Below are positions 52,066-60,967 of a DNA stretch of 64,000 nucleotides, one piece after another (position 1 is the stretch's first letter; every line of letters begins with the position of its first letter). The notes beneath the pieces were generated by a model. It ran no database searches, was not told the origin of the DNA, and saw only the letters and a list, made by a program, of their open reading frames with translations. A program made the translations under genes and the position numbers. Source of the DNA: Candidatus Flexicrinis proximus. GTDB lineage: Bacteria > Chloroflexota > Anaerolineae > Aggregatilineales > Phototrophicaceae. The stretch is taken from contig JADJQF010000016.1 of assembly GCA_016712885.1 (NCBI GenBank), positions 226,149 through 290,148 of the forward strand, in the 5' to 3' direction.

Positions 52066-54315
52066 TTAAAGTCGGTTCCGTAAAAGCAATGGTGATGCAA
52101 CCACAATAGGGTCGATGCCGTTCGCAAATCCGAGTAGTTGCTTATTTAGGCTATCAAATTTCTTCGTCGTGTTACCACTTACCCAGTTGAGGCCCCGGAT
52201 ACGCTGGTCACAAGCCTGCTGTACCAACCGTACCATTTTTCTTTTGTCCGTCCCTCGGAGCCCCTGCTTTATTGTTAGCGCAAATAATTCATCAGCCATC
52301 TCAGGTGGAATGGCGTCATCGAGAATCACTTTAATATAGAAATTTGAAAGTACAGAAGCAGCTGTAGTTCGCTTAACTCCGTATTCTTCTGACAATGTGA
52401 GATCAAGACGCAGCAGACTGAGATTCCTAATTGAAGGAACTATCAGTCCTCCCTGCGTACTAGGAAAGGCCGTTTGGAACATCTCATCAACGAAGATTGG
52501 TAGGAAATGACACCGATAGAGCGCGAGAAGCGAGAAGAAATGTAGATATGAATTCCAGTCAATCAACTTTCTTTCTGCGAGTTCCCGAATCAGACTTAGG
52601 GACGAAAAATGTGTTGGTAATGAGGAGACACCTGATAATCCGTAGGCTTTTACGAGTAGAGCATCATCAGTGAGTAAATAGTCCGCGTTTGTCTGCGCAT
52701 ACCAGAACGCATCAGCGAAATAGCTCGGCACAATTTTGTCGAGGGACGCCTCTCCATCTGGCCCAGAATAGGCTTTTCCAATGACTTTACTCGGAAGCTC
52801 ATCTAGGAGGTCTGCGGATGCAAGCAACTGCTTTCGAAAAGCATCATCTTGTTCTGGATTGCTTGGACTAAACCGGAGTTCGTCGTCAACAAGGCCAAGG
52901 CGTCCGACGCTATTACCTGGCGGCTGTAACTCGGACGCAATCTGCCTCAATAGTTTTATGATTGACGTTGACACAACGATGTTTGGTACATTTTCAGTGA
53001 CGGTCTGAAGCAACTTTGCTTCGGATAACAGAAGCGTCGCCAATCCATCAATGTGACATGTTTTGCCGTTTAGTACCTCAGCCGCAAACAATCTTTGAGC
53101 GTGTATATCGTTCGTCGTTGAATCATTTATTCGAATGAAGCCTGTATTGGAGGTGGCTATTCTGCCAATGGCCTGAATGATACCTCCCTCAGATGTGCAA
53201 AGAAACGCAAATGGCAGGGGTTGACTTGTATACATTTCAAAGAGCTCGGTATTGAACCTAGATCGTTCTCTAAGGAAGTCTCTGATCGTATCGAGATTGC
53301 TAGTTCCATCTTCGCGGGTTTCTGTTTGGAAATACGACATAAGCCCAGTACCTGCCTGAGCCTCCTGATTCATTATTTCGTGAGCTTTATCTGTTAAGAA
53401 TGCTGGAGGACTAACTATCTTCTGAATTCGACGGGTACGTTTAGGGATTGAATATCTGTCGGCTGGCCACTCTATTTCTGCACCAACTGCCTTATGAATT
53501 ACAGCAGCATAAAACGGACTTCCCGGCTGGATGTGCCGCACACCTAGGCTTTTTTGTTTGTCCCCAATGTAAAACCAACCATCAGTAAATCCACTTATTT
53601 CTATAAAGAGCCCATCTACAACATCGGGTTCGCTAACACTAGATATCTTACCGGCGTTGCTGAGTTCAATAAGTGGCATGATTGCCGCAAGATACATTTC
53701 ATCTGAATAGGAATCTGCCTCTTCGAATGCTTGGACAATGAGCGACAGCGCTCGATCATCCCTATCGGATATTGTTGATCTCAAATACAGTCGTGCTTCT
53801 TCTAGCATTAATGAAAACGACCGCTTTATATCCTTAAAATGCTCGAATTGCTCGCATGCCTTATCCACCATTCCCCTGCTCGCATAAGCCGATGCGAGAA
53901 TATGTAAAAGTGACTCTGAGTTTTCGTCTGCTAACCATTGTCCGTGATCTAACGCGCGCTCTGCAAAGCTGCTTGCCCTGGTGTCATCACCGCGCTCAAA
54001 ATATGCAAATGCAAGTTGGCCTTGAAGGTTCGTCTTATAGTCTGGAGATAAATCGGCCTCAAGTAGCCGTTCAGCGGCAGGAATGAAAAGGTCCCAGCGT
54101 TCATTTCGATAGGCCACTCTAGCTATAAAACTCAACGAACGTGGAGATGCCTCGACTATATTTAGCCTTTCCAGCACAGACACCGCTTGCTTTTCTTTCT
54201 TATGAAAGTCAAAGATCATCAATTGAGTGAAAAGCCAGTCATTCCGATGATGGTCACTCACTTCCAAGAGATCGATAAGAGCAGTAACTACTTCGCGCTC
54301 TGCAATTGAGAGCAC
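52066..54315 (-). CDS. TPR-GreAB-C-PIN conflict-system protein
   Basis: 749 aa from GTG 54315. Residues 1-230 are TPR-like helical repeats. Residues 255-290 (SLGVRHIQPGSPFYAAVIHK...) match the C-terminal FKBP-like domain of GreA/GreB. From about residue 420 a PIN-type RNase domain is suggested by CHIDGLATLLLSEA, NIVVSTSIIKLL and ADYLLTDDALLVKA. The combination TPR-GreAB-C-PIN is known from predicted bacterial conflict systems. The upstream frame is open to 54412 with sensible helical sequence (IGALVAGNAEYAAKL) and no start, showing that it once continued the HNH-TPR ORF through a -1 shift at 54393-54396. Function in detecting or cutting RNA is inference. Confidence 0.75.
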   Translation of the reverse strand: MLSIAEREVVTALIDLLEVSDHHRNDWLFTQLMIFDFHKKEKQAVSVLERLNIVEASPRSLSFIARVAYRNERWDLFIPAAERLLEADLSPDYKTNLQGQLAFAYFERGDDTRASSFAERALDHGQWLADENSESLLHILASAYASRGMVDKACEQFEHFKDIKRSFSLMLEEARLYLRSTISDRDDRALSLIVQAFEEADSYSDEMYLAAIMPLIELSNAGKISSVSEPDVVDGLFIEISGFTDGWFYIGDKQKSLGVRHIQPGSPFYAAVIHKAVGAEIEWPADRYSIPKRTRRIQKIVSPPAFLTDKAHEIMNQEAQAGTGLMSYFQTETREDGTSNLDTIRDFLRERSRFNTELFEMYTSQPLPFAFLCTSEGGIIQAIGRIATSNTGFIRINDSTTNDIHAQRLFAAEVLNGKTCHIDGLATLLLSEAKLLQTVTENVPNIVVSTSIIKLLRQIASELQPPGNSVGRLGLVDDELRFSPSNPEQDDAFRKQLLASADLLDELPSKVIGKAYSGPDGEASLDKIVPSYFADAFWYAQTNADYLLTDDALLVKAYGLSGVSSLPTHFSSLSLIRELAERKLIDWNSYLHFFSLLALYRCHFLPIFVDEMFQTAFPSTQGGLIVPSIRNLSLLRLDLTLSEEYGVKRTTAASVLSNFYIKVILDDAIPPEMADELFALTIKQGLRGTDKRKMVRLVQQACDQRIRGLNWVSGNTTKKFDSLNKQLLGFANGIDPIVVASPLLLRNRL

Positions 54316-54383
54316 TAGCCCAACTAGAAATGCGTAGTTGTGCCTCGTGTTAATGAGCTTTGCTGCGTATTCTGCGTTGCCCG

Positions 54384-55880
54384 CTACGAGAGCCCCAATA
54401 TTTCTACAAGGTCTGTACGTTCATACTTTGCCAGCAGTTGGCCCAAATCTGAGTAAAGCGCATCGAAGCGCAATGCCTGTAAGAAGAGTAATTCGACCGT
54501 TCCTGCGGAGGGGGTGACTTTTGAACTTTCAATCTGCCGCTTAATTATTGTCCATTGATCTGACTCAACTCGCATTTCCGCAAGGAATTCACACAGAATG
54601 TTATTGAGAAACTTGTCGAAATAACATTTCGAAACGAGCGCAACAAATTGATCTCGCAGCCTTTCCATATTTGGGTTGACATTATTTGTAAGAGGGCTGG
54701 CTGCCAGTTCGAGCCAGATCTCGTTCATTAACCATGAAATCTGGTCGCGAATTGATTGTGGGTCTTTGGCTGATGCCTTGGCGAGCTCTTCTCTGCTGTA
54801 TTCCAAAACCTGAGCTGCATTTGTAGATTGGGACCTTGGGGATTCGAACCTGAACAAATCTAGTCTACGAAAGTGCGACCTAAACAGATGTGGGCGTGGG
54901 GAACTTGGCAACTCCTTTTCCCACCGATCAATAAACTGATCACGCAGGTCGAGTTTTTGAGAAAGGTCACAAAACAGGGCATATTGCCGAATGAATCTTG
55001 CATTTATTCTGTGGTCGCTGCTCCATATGTAAGAGACATCAGGTATGTCGACGGACTCATGTTTCTCATATATGCGTATGAGATCAATCAACACCAGTCT
55101 CGGACTATCGCTATAAATGCTTCGAGCAAGTTCTTCAAATTCTTGGACGCGATCATCTGGTTCAGGAATCGTTTCACAGAGTTCTATATATTCTAGCGCT
55201 GCCTCACGTACAAAGGTGCCCATTTCGATAATTCGAATGAGTTCTCGTTTTGCCTCAGGGATCTTATCTGTTCGAATCAATAGAATGGCGCCAACTAAAT
55301 CAGCCTTGGCGCTTAGAACTTGATTATTCTCCTCCTGAAGCAGAAGATCAACTTGGGCTAAGAAGAATCGTGTTTCGTTGATGAGATATCTATCAGCGAG
55401 CTCCCGACAGGTATCAAGAATCCTATCTATAAAAGCCCCTGATACAACGGCTGCATTAGCAGCTTGGGCTTGTAGGCCTGCGAATAGGTCCTTGAGTTCT
55501 TTCGGGAAAAATGATGAGCCTTTATTGATTCCAGCCGCCCATTCCTCATGACGCCGTTTCCATTCCCGCAACATTTCTGCCGTAAACGTGCCAGAAAGGT
55601 TCCAATTGTCAACAAGCTTGTGATGCTCCTCACATAGATAAAGGAGGTTTTCCTCCTTATTTCTGTCTTCGAGTGGAGTGACGCGGTCCTCCCTCTGATT
55701 ACTCCCGACTTTTCTTGGGATGATGTGAGCACATTCGCCCAAAGTCGTTTGATTTTGCATAATCCGACGAGAGCAGTCTGGTGCCGCACAAATTCCAACA
55801 CTATTGACAAAAACCTGGCGTTTTACCCGTTCTGATACTGGACCTGAGTCCATACTATCGTTCAATGGGTCTGTTGACAT
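54384..55880 (-). CDS. HNH endonuclease-TPR protein, probably N-terminal part of a larger gene
   Basis: 498 aa from ATG 55880 (AAGG upstream). Residues 20-110 are an HNH nuclease with zinc-like Cys and His: CAAPDCSRRI, GECAHIIPRKVG, NLLYLCEEHHKLVDNW. The remaining 380 residues are helical repeats. The ORF ends in LVEILGLS at a TAG just after a GGGG run (minus strand; CCCC at 54393-54396); adding one G continues the frame into the 749-aa TPR-GreAB-C-PIN ORF, giving about 1271 aa with a seamless repeat region. It follows the regulator gene by 10 bp, so all are one operon. Confidence 0.8.
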   Translation of the reverse strand: MSTDPLNDSMDSGPVSERVKRQVFVNSVGICAAPDCSRRIMQNQTTLGECAHIIPRKVGSNQREDRVTPLEDRNKEENLLYLCEEHHKLVDNWNLSGTFTAEMLREWKRRHEEWAAGINKGSSFFPKELKDLFAGLQAQAANAAVVSGAFIDRILDTCRELADRYLINETRFFLAQVDLLLQEENNQVLSAKADLVGAILLIRTDKIPEAKRELIRIIEMGTFVREAALEYIELCETIPEPDDRVQEFEELARSIYSDSPRLVLIDLIRIYEKHESVDIPDVSYIWSSDHRINARFIRQYALFCDLSQKLDLRDQFIDRWEKELPSSPRPHLFRSHFRRLDLFRFESPRSQSTNAAQVLEYSREELAKASAKDPQSIRDQISWLMNEIWLELAASPLTNNVNPNMERLRDQFVALVSKCYFDKFLNNILCEFLAEMRVESDQWTIIKRQIESSKVTPSAGTVELLFLQALRFDALYSDLGQLLAKYERTDLVEILGLS

Positions 55881-55890
55881 TGGCTTAGCC

Positions 55891-57192
55891 TTACGCCCTT
55901 GATTCAAGCAATTGATTAGCTATCCCACTGTCAATAACAACTGCATTAGCCAATTTGTTTTCAAGCATCATTAGAGTAGGTTCAACCTTATAATTGCCAG
56001 AAGCTACAACCCATATCAGGCTCGACTGAGCTAATTGCTGAATATACTCCAAATCAATTTGACTAAACGCTTTCTTGCTTTCATTCAAAATTTGAGGAAG
56101 TGGTCGTCCTCTTCTATCAAGCAAAAGCCCTAAAAACTCACCTGACAGTTCTCGTGCGAGACCTAGATCTACAATCTTTGCATACAACCCGCTTAGATTA
56201 CCTAGTGAGTAATGATCTACAGATCGAAATTGTTCAAGTGGCAGTCGTTGAGTATGTGAACTAAATTTACGATCATAGCCATTTACGGTGACAAATAATG
56301 CATTTGTGCTTCGCAATGCTTGCATAACCCGATTGTACTGAAAAGTCTCTTGCTCGGACGCGACACGGTCTTTATGTGTAAAAGGAAAATATAGCGCCTC
56401 CGAATTCGGATGACGACCCGCTAGTAATAAGGCATTGAGATTTGCGGAAAGTGGTCCATAGTTGTCTGCCTGTGAAGCTAAAAGTGGGATCCATTTCGTT
56501 CCTCTAAACTGATCGCGACTTGCACTTGAGAGTTCAACGAACCGACGCAATGTATATCCAGCACCAATACCTATGGCATCCCGCCCCTTTACAATTTCTA
56601 ACGCATCAGTTGCAGCGAGGAAGGCAACGAATTCGGCTCGTACAACTGTTTCATCTGAATTATCAGGTAAATCAGCTACAATAGCCTCAGTAAGGTCAAA
56701 TTCATTAATGAGCATTCGCTCTAATTTCTTGTTGCGAGGTACTTCAAGTAATCGAAAGAAGCCTGACCGCACGGCTGTAATAAAGGTGAGTGGCAATGAG
56801 CGTAAATCATATCCACTAAATTGCGGAGTTTTGAGTAGATCACCTAGATCTACTCCATCAACGTAAATTGCACGAAACAATGCAATGCCTGTTGCTATCT
56901 CCTGGTTGTAACTGTTGGTACTTGGCGGGATGTATTCCAGCCATTTTATTTTGTTGTGCGTGTACTCAAAATTATTAGAAGATTTTATATCTAGTAATAT
57001 ATCAGCTGATATATCAAGATACTGACATATGCGCTGAATTTCTTTTAAACTAGGTTCACTTCTACCTGTAACCCAATTGCTGACGCTAGACTTGCTATAT
57101 AGAAGATCAAGTGCTAAAGTCATTTGTGAAATCTCTTTAACCTTAAGTATTTCTTTCAGTTTCCTTCCGAAAGCTACTTTTTCAGGATTCAT
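55891..57192 (-). CDS. XRE-HTH regulator with SorC-type effector domain
   Basis: 433 aa. An N-terminal HTH (QMTLALDLLYSKSSVSNWVTGRSEPSLKEI, residues 23-52) resembles Cro/C1-type domains. From about residue 100, the SorC effector fold is suggested by IVKGRDAIGIGAGYTLRRFV, GEFLGLLLDRRGRP and WVVASGNYKVEPTLMMLENKLANAVVIDSGIANQLL. XRE plus SorC is an unusual pairing, since classic SorC proteins carry a different HTH. It is the first gene of the HNH/PIN operon, with AT-rich dyads upstream, so it is likely to control the operon in response to a sugar phosphate or nucleotide-like ligand (inference). Confidence 0.7.
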   Translation of the reverse strand: MNPEKVAFGRKLKEILKVKEISQMTLALDLLYSKSSVSNWVTGRSEPSLKEIQRICQYLDISADILLDIKSSNNFEYTHNKIKWLEYIPPSTNSYNQEIATGIALFRAIYVDGVDLGDLLKTPQFSGYDLRSLPLTFITAVRSGFFRLLEVPRNKKLERMLINEFDLTEAIVADLPDNSDETVVRAEFVAFLAATDALEIVKGRDAIGIGAGYTLRRFVELSSASRDQFRGTKWIPLLASQADNYGPLSANLNALLLAGRHPNSEALYFPFTHKDRVASEQETFQYNRVMQALRSTNALFVTVNGYDRKFSSHTQRLPLEQFRSVDHYSLGNLSGLYAKIVDLGLARELSGEFLGLLLDRRGRPLPQILNESKKAFSQIDLEYIQQLAQSSLIWVVASGNYKVEPTLMMLENKLANAVVIDSGIANQLLESRA

Positions 57193-57219
57193 GATGCGCC
57201 AGTTTTCTTGGATTGGTCG

Positions 57220-57315
57220 TCAAAAAGCCGTTTTTGCAACAAATAGTTGCGAATACTGCGATTTATTTTCCACATTTCTGCAAAAAACGCAAACTTTATG
57301 CTGTTTTGTGGAAAA
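57220..57315. promoter_or_regulatory. AT-rich dyads between divergent genes
   Basis: Three inverted repeats are clustered: CAAAAAGCCGTTTTTG (57220-57235), GCAAC-AAATA-GTTGC (57236-57250) and TTTTCCACA (57266-57274) with TGTGGAAAA (57307-57315). They lie before the XRE-SorC gene and are plausible operator sites. Confidence 0.5.
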
Positions 57316-57432
57316 CCGAATTACAATGCTATATCTTCTTATGATGAGATGTTCCAATTTCTTCCTCATAAGAAACAAGTTGCTGCTATTAAGCACAAAT
57401 TCTATCAATGCATGATTGGACTTAGGCATAAG

Positions 57433-57891
57433 ATGGCTCAAAAATCGCATTTGCATGGCAAGCGGTCCGGAAGCCAGATTGAAAGCACAATTGTCACTTT
57501 AGTTTCCTCATGTGCGCTGTTGCTAAGACATATGATATCCTTAGTTATACGCATTCCACCTGCTAAAGCGATTAAGCCCGAAAACAAAATCAATAGTGAA
57601 CCAACTTCGCATGCAAAGGCAAAAATGCAACGCCCTGACACTCAACCTAAACGCGGACGTTACACAATTGTAGGTACAGAAGTTCTCCAAAATACAAATA
57701 ATCGCGTCACAAGCGCGGTTGTTGAGTATGATGAAAATGCGCTGGTCTTGTCAGATAAACTGGCGGACGAAATGCTTAAGGATCCTATTCTAGCAAAGCT
57801 TGTTGCTCAACAGCGTCCCGATAAGCTTCGCCAGAAAAGTACTACCAAGAGCTTACTTCTTAGAAAAGCGTGCGTGACACGCTTTTCTTAA
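57433..57891 (+). CDS. Hypothetical small protein with one transmembrane segment
   Basis: 152 aa from ATG 57433. A hydrophobic segment (STIVTLVSSCALLLRHMISLVI, residues 19-40) precedes a basic, Pro/Lys-rich soluble tail. No family is recognised. The last codons lie within a perfect hairpin (57862-57888), so the stop codon and terminator overlap. Ribosome-binding sites are weak, and the gene may be a fragment. Confidence 0.45.
   Translation: MAQKSHLHGKRSGSQIESTIVTLVSSCALLLRHMISLVIRIPPAKAIKPENKINSEPTSHAKAKMQRPDTQPKRGRYTIVGTEVLQNTNNRVTSAVVEYDENALVLSDKLADEMLKDPILAKLVAQQRPDKLRQKSTTKSLLLRKACVTRFS
57862..57890 (+). terminator. Rho-independent-type terminator
   Basis: AGAAAAGCGTG-CGTGA-CACGCTTTTCT: 11-bp stem with T-rich 3' arm. 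It lies at the very 3' end of the 57433-57891 ORF. Confidence 0.7.
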
Positions 57892-58061
57892 TGCTAGCGA
57901 GCATTTAATAAGCATGTATCTTCCAAAGACTTCGAATAGGAAATGGACATACTACCGGTACGGAATAACATTCACAACGGTGTTGGGATCTATACTTGCA
58001 ATTTTATTAGACTTAAACACATCTGGTGGGCTTGAAAACACTTCTAGGGCGTGTCTGCAAA

Positions 58062-58589
58062 TTACAGAACGAGCACGATGGCAGCCAGGTGGAGGGTCGC
58101 GAGATAACTGGAAGCGCGTTTGTCGTAGCGTGTAGCAACAGCGCGGAAGTGTTTGAGGCGGCAGAAGAAGCGTTCAATGTGGTTGCGCTGCTTGTAGGTC
58201 TCGGCATTATGCGGGCGGCCTCGACGCTGGTTGGACTTGCGCGGGATGGTTGGTTGGATGCCGCGGCGGCGGAGGAAGGCGCGAAACGCGCGTGCGCCGT
58301 ACGCTTTGTCGGCGGCAAGCCGTTTGGGCCGGAGCGCAGGACGCCCTCTGCGACCGGTACGGATCCCGCCCTGCCGCATGAGCTGCTCAGCGACCGTACT
58401 GTCATGCTGCTGTCCAGGGGTCAACAGGAATGTGAAGGGTCGGCCGGCCCCGTCAACGCGCGCATGGATTTTGCTGGTCAGTCCGCCTCGGCTGCGGCCG
58501 AGCCCTTCGGCTTCCTGCGTGCTTTTTTTGCCCCGGCAGCGTGCTGATGAGCGCGAACAATGGTGCTGTCGATCAAATGGATCTCCCAC
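58062..58589 (-). CDS. IS5-family transposase, C-terminal ORF
   Basis: The catalytic half, fused to the first ORF by -1 frameshifting at A AAA AAA: KSTQEAEGLGRSRGGLTSK, ADKAYGARAFRAFLRRRG (second Asp) and NHIERFFCRLKHFRAVATRYD (Glu). The upstream part of this frame, before about 58525, is not expressed independently. Catalytic residues are intact. Confidence 0.88.
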   Translation of the reverse strand: MGDPFDRQHHCSRSSARCRGKKSTQEAEGLGRSRGGLTSKIHARVDGAGRPFTFLLTPGQQHDSTVAEQLMRQGGIRTGRRGRPALRPKRLAADKAYGARAFRAFLRRRGIQPTIPRKSNQRRGRPHNAETYKQRNHIERFFCRLKHFRAVATRYDKRASSYLATLHLAAIVLVL

Positions 58590-58870
58590 TGCACTTGTCC
58601 CAGCTCGTCAGCGTCCGCCTGTAGTGCCGCCCATACCCGCTGCCACACGCCTGTGTCGCGCCAGCGCAACCAGCGACTATACACCGTTTTCCAGTTCCCG
58701 TAGCGTTCGGGTAGGTCTCGCCACGGGGCACCCGTCTTCGCTCGCCACACCATTGCATTTAGCAGTGTCCGCGTGTCATGCTCAGGCCGTCCACGTCCGC
58801 CGTCCCGTTTCGGCAGCAGCGGCTCGATCTTCGCCCATTGTGCATCGCTCAGTTCGTGTCGTTTTCTCAT
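58478..58870 (-). CDS. IS5-family transposase, N-terminal ORF
   Basis: 130 aa: HELSDAQWAKIEPLLPKR and WRDLPERYGNWKTVYSRWLRW (the DUF4096-like start of IS5 transposases), ending with the first catalytic Asp region HLIDSTIVRAHQHAAG and a stop reached in the zero frame after an A7 run (58523-58529 as T7). Translation shifting -1 there makes the full transposase. Confidence 0.9.
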   Translation of the reverse strand: MRKRHELSDAQWAKIEPLLPKRDGGRGRPEHDTRTLLNAMVWRAKTGAPWRDLPERYGNWKTVYSRWLRWRDTGVWQRVWAALQADADELGQVQWEIHLIDSTIVRAHQHAAGAKKARRKPKGSAAAEAD

Positions 58871-59611
58871 CCTTCCTAGCTTATCCTATTTTGCAGACAC
58901 ACCCTAATCGAATCTTGATTGGGAGCGTTGCATCGTTTTGCATAATAGTTAATGCGATTTTGAATCAATTGGTGTCTGCAAACGAAATCCGAGAAATTAA
59001 TGCTAGTACTGAGGAATTTATGCGTCAAGAAGGAGTTAAGCGTCTATTATCCATTGCGAAGCATTTTGCGAAAGATAAAAAAGCACGTGCATGGGTTTTT
59101 CTGCCAGACTCCAATGAAACTGTTTTGATGCCTTATGCCACCTGGGGTACTCAAGAAGATGATAAGGCTGATTTAGGGTTCAATACACGACAGGGTTTGG
59201 TAGGACGTGTCTTCTGGAATTTAGGTCATGACCCCGAATCTCCGTCTCTTGAGGTTAACCTTGAAAACATTACTCCTCTTGAGTTACAGACAGCCTTTGG
59301 GTTAAGTCCAGCGCAAATTAAACGCACCCAAGAAGTGAAATCTATTTTAGCGACCCGCATTACATACAATAATAGAGTTCTTGGTGTACTCTCCGTAGAT
59401 AGTGATATGCCTCCTCTTTCCTCAGGCTTACTTATTAGCGCAATGGGCAATGACATAATGCAGATCGCCGATCAGATCGGAATAATGCTGTGCGCAAAAC
59501 CTAAAAGTCAATAAAACTAAACGTTCCTTTTTATCCCTTGAAGTGATCTCTAGAACCGGTTGACTATCTACGCCCAAAGTGAGTAAATAAACTCTGCAAG
59601 GGACCATTTTC

Positions 59612-60247
59612 TTGCAGAAACGGAAACATATCCTTACCGTGGGTTACATTCGGGTCAGTACAGACGAACAAGACCTTAGCAAACAAAAACACCTTCTACT
59701 GGACCACGCGCAGAAACAACGCCTCATAATCGACCGCTTTATAGAGGCGGAGGTTTCATCACGTAAAACGCCACAAGAACGCAAAATCGTAGAACTACAA
59801 CAGCTACTCTCGACTGGGGATCAACTACTGGTCGCAGAGCTTTCACGCCTCGGACGAAAGATGCTTGAAACGCTCAACATCATCAATACGCTCAGCGAAC
59901 AGGGTATACGGATAACGTTCGTCCGCCAGCCGGAACTTTCAACGACCGGCGCACACGGCAAATTGCTTCTGGCAATATACAGCTATTTTGCGGAATCGGA
60001 ACGCGATTACATCTCGCTCCGGACGAAACAGGGACTTGCAGCAGCTAAAGCAGCCGGAAAACTCTTAGGTAGACCGAGAGGGAGTAAAAACAAAAACGGA
60101 TCTGTCTTGACGCCTTTTACCGACCAAATACAGATGTACCGCCAGTTGGGACTATCGGTAAAGGCGATCCAAAAACTGTTAAATCCGTATCTTGAAAAAC
60201 CCGCAACGTACAATACGTTCAAGTATTTCGTGCAACATCTCACTTAG
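59612..60247 (+). CDS. Serine recombinase (resolvase/invertase family)
   Basis: A 211-aa small serine recombinase: catalytic Ser16 in GYIRVSTDEQD, LLVAELSRLGRKMLETLNII (active-site Arg residues), long E-helix around SYFAESERDYISLRTKQGL and a C-terminal HTH (LGLSVKAIQKLLNPYLEKP). Start TTG 59612. It could resolve, invert or mobilise part of the island. No inverted crossover sites were recognised nearby. Confidence 0.9.
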   Translation: MQKRKHILTVGYIRVSTDEQDLSKQKHLLLDHAQKQRLIIDRFIEAEVSSRKTPQERKIVELQQLLSTGDQLLVAELSRLGRKMLETLNIINTLSEQGIRITFVRQPELSTTGAHGKLLLAIYSYFAESERDYISLRTKQGLAAAKAAGKLLGRPRGSKNKNGSVLTPFTDQIQMYRQLGLSVKAIQKLLNPYLEKPATYNTFKYFVQHLT

Positions 60248-60284
60248 GGCGAACGTTGTCATTATTGTTGCGTGTACTGGATCG

Positions 60285-60933
60285 CTATCCCATCGCACTC
60301 GATTGCAATAGGGTCTCAATCTGGGTAGCGATATTCCTGATTCTCTCTCCTTCGCTGAAAACATCAAATTCGGCTGGAATCCGTATAATTGGGGACCGTG
60401 TCCAATCATGTATCCAAAGATCAAATGTGTTTACAAGCACTTTTAGATAAGCAAGACCTTCTTCACTTGAGAGCAATTTGAGTTCACTGCGTCTTCCGCG
60501 TTTTTTCATCCTGTTGCAAATCTCATCAAATGATATTTCGCGGTAAATAAGCATTTTAGGCACGATGAATTGATCATCAATTACTTTTGCAAGTCGTGTA
60601 AGCACATCGAATTCACCAGCATCAAGGTTGCCACTTTGAAATTGTGCTTGAGCATATACATCAACATGCTCAAACGGCGTAAAGTCTTGAATGAATACCG
60701 TTGAGTTTATCTTTGGGTGGATATACCGATGTTCTTCGACACTCTTTAAGAGGAAGTGGATTTGATTGTGAAATGCATAGACTCGGGGTTGTTCATTGAA
60801 TTTGGAAAAGAAGGGATTTTGAGTCTCGACATCACGCTCGATAATCAGTTTGCCAGCCTGTCTTCTCGATTAATGCGTTGACCAAAGTCGTTGCTCCAAC
60901 GGCTGGAGCACCTGTAACTGCAATAAGGCTCAC
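60285..60933 (-). pseudogene. Deoxynucleoside kinase-like gene, frameshifted, altered P-loop
   Basis: GTG 60933 with GAGGAG upstream begins MSLIAVTGAPAVGATTLVNA. About 26 codons on, one extra base (around 60855) moves the frame to GKLIIERDVETQNPFFSK, and the rest reads through VYAFHNQIHFLLKSVEEHRY, FDEICNRMKKRGRRSE and YLKVLVNTFDLWIHDW, which match deoxynucleoside kinases. Corrected length about 215 aa, normal for the family. The P-loop reads GAPAVGATT with Ala where the phosphate-binding Lys should be, so even the corrected enzyme may lack kinase activity. Last gene of the minus-strand cluster. Confidence 0.65.
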
Positions 60934-60967
60934 GGCTTATCTCCTCGGGGTATGTTCTTGCACTTCA

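Larger units (their letters stand above)
58047..58904 (-). mobile_element. IS5-family (IS427-type) insertion sequence
   Basis: 858 bp with inverted repeats GGGCGTGTCTGCAAATTA and (complement of right end) GGGTGTGTCTGCAAAATA, flanked by TA on both sides (58045-58046, 58905-58906), the TA duplication typical of the group. It encodes two minus-strand ORFs joined by a -1 shift on an A7 run. The clean joining of the host gene on excision in silico supports a recent insertion. Confidence 0.9.
57914..59514 (+). pseudogene. Transmembrane-GAF domain protein interrupted by an IS5-family element
   Basis: Without the 858-bp insertion and one TA copy, the frame joins exactly (57914-58046 to 58907-59514) into about 246 aa: two transmembrane helices (ITFTTVLGSILAILL, ILIGSVASFCIIVNAIL), a short coiled region and a GAF domain (GVKRLLSIAKHFAKDKKARA, RQGLVGRVFWNLG, ILATRITYNNRVLGVLSVDS). 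GAF domains bind cyclic nucleotides or small ligands, so it is a membrane-anchored sensor. The insertion after residue 44, before the second helix, inactivates it. Confidence 0.8.
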
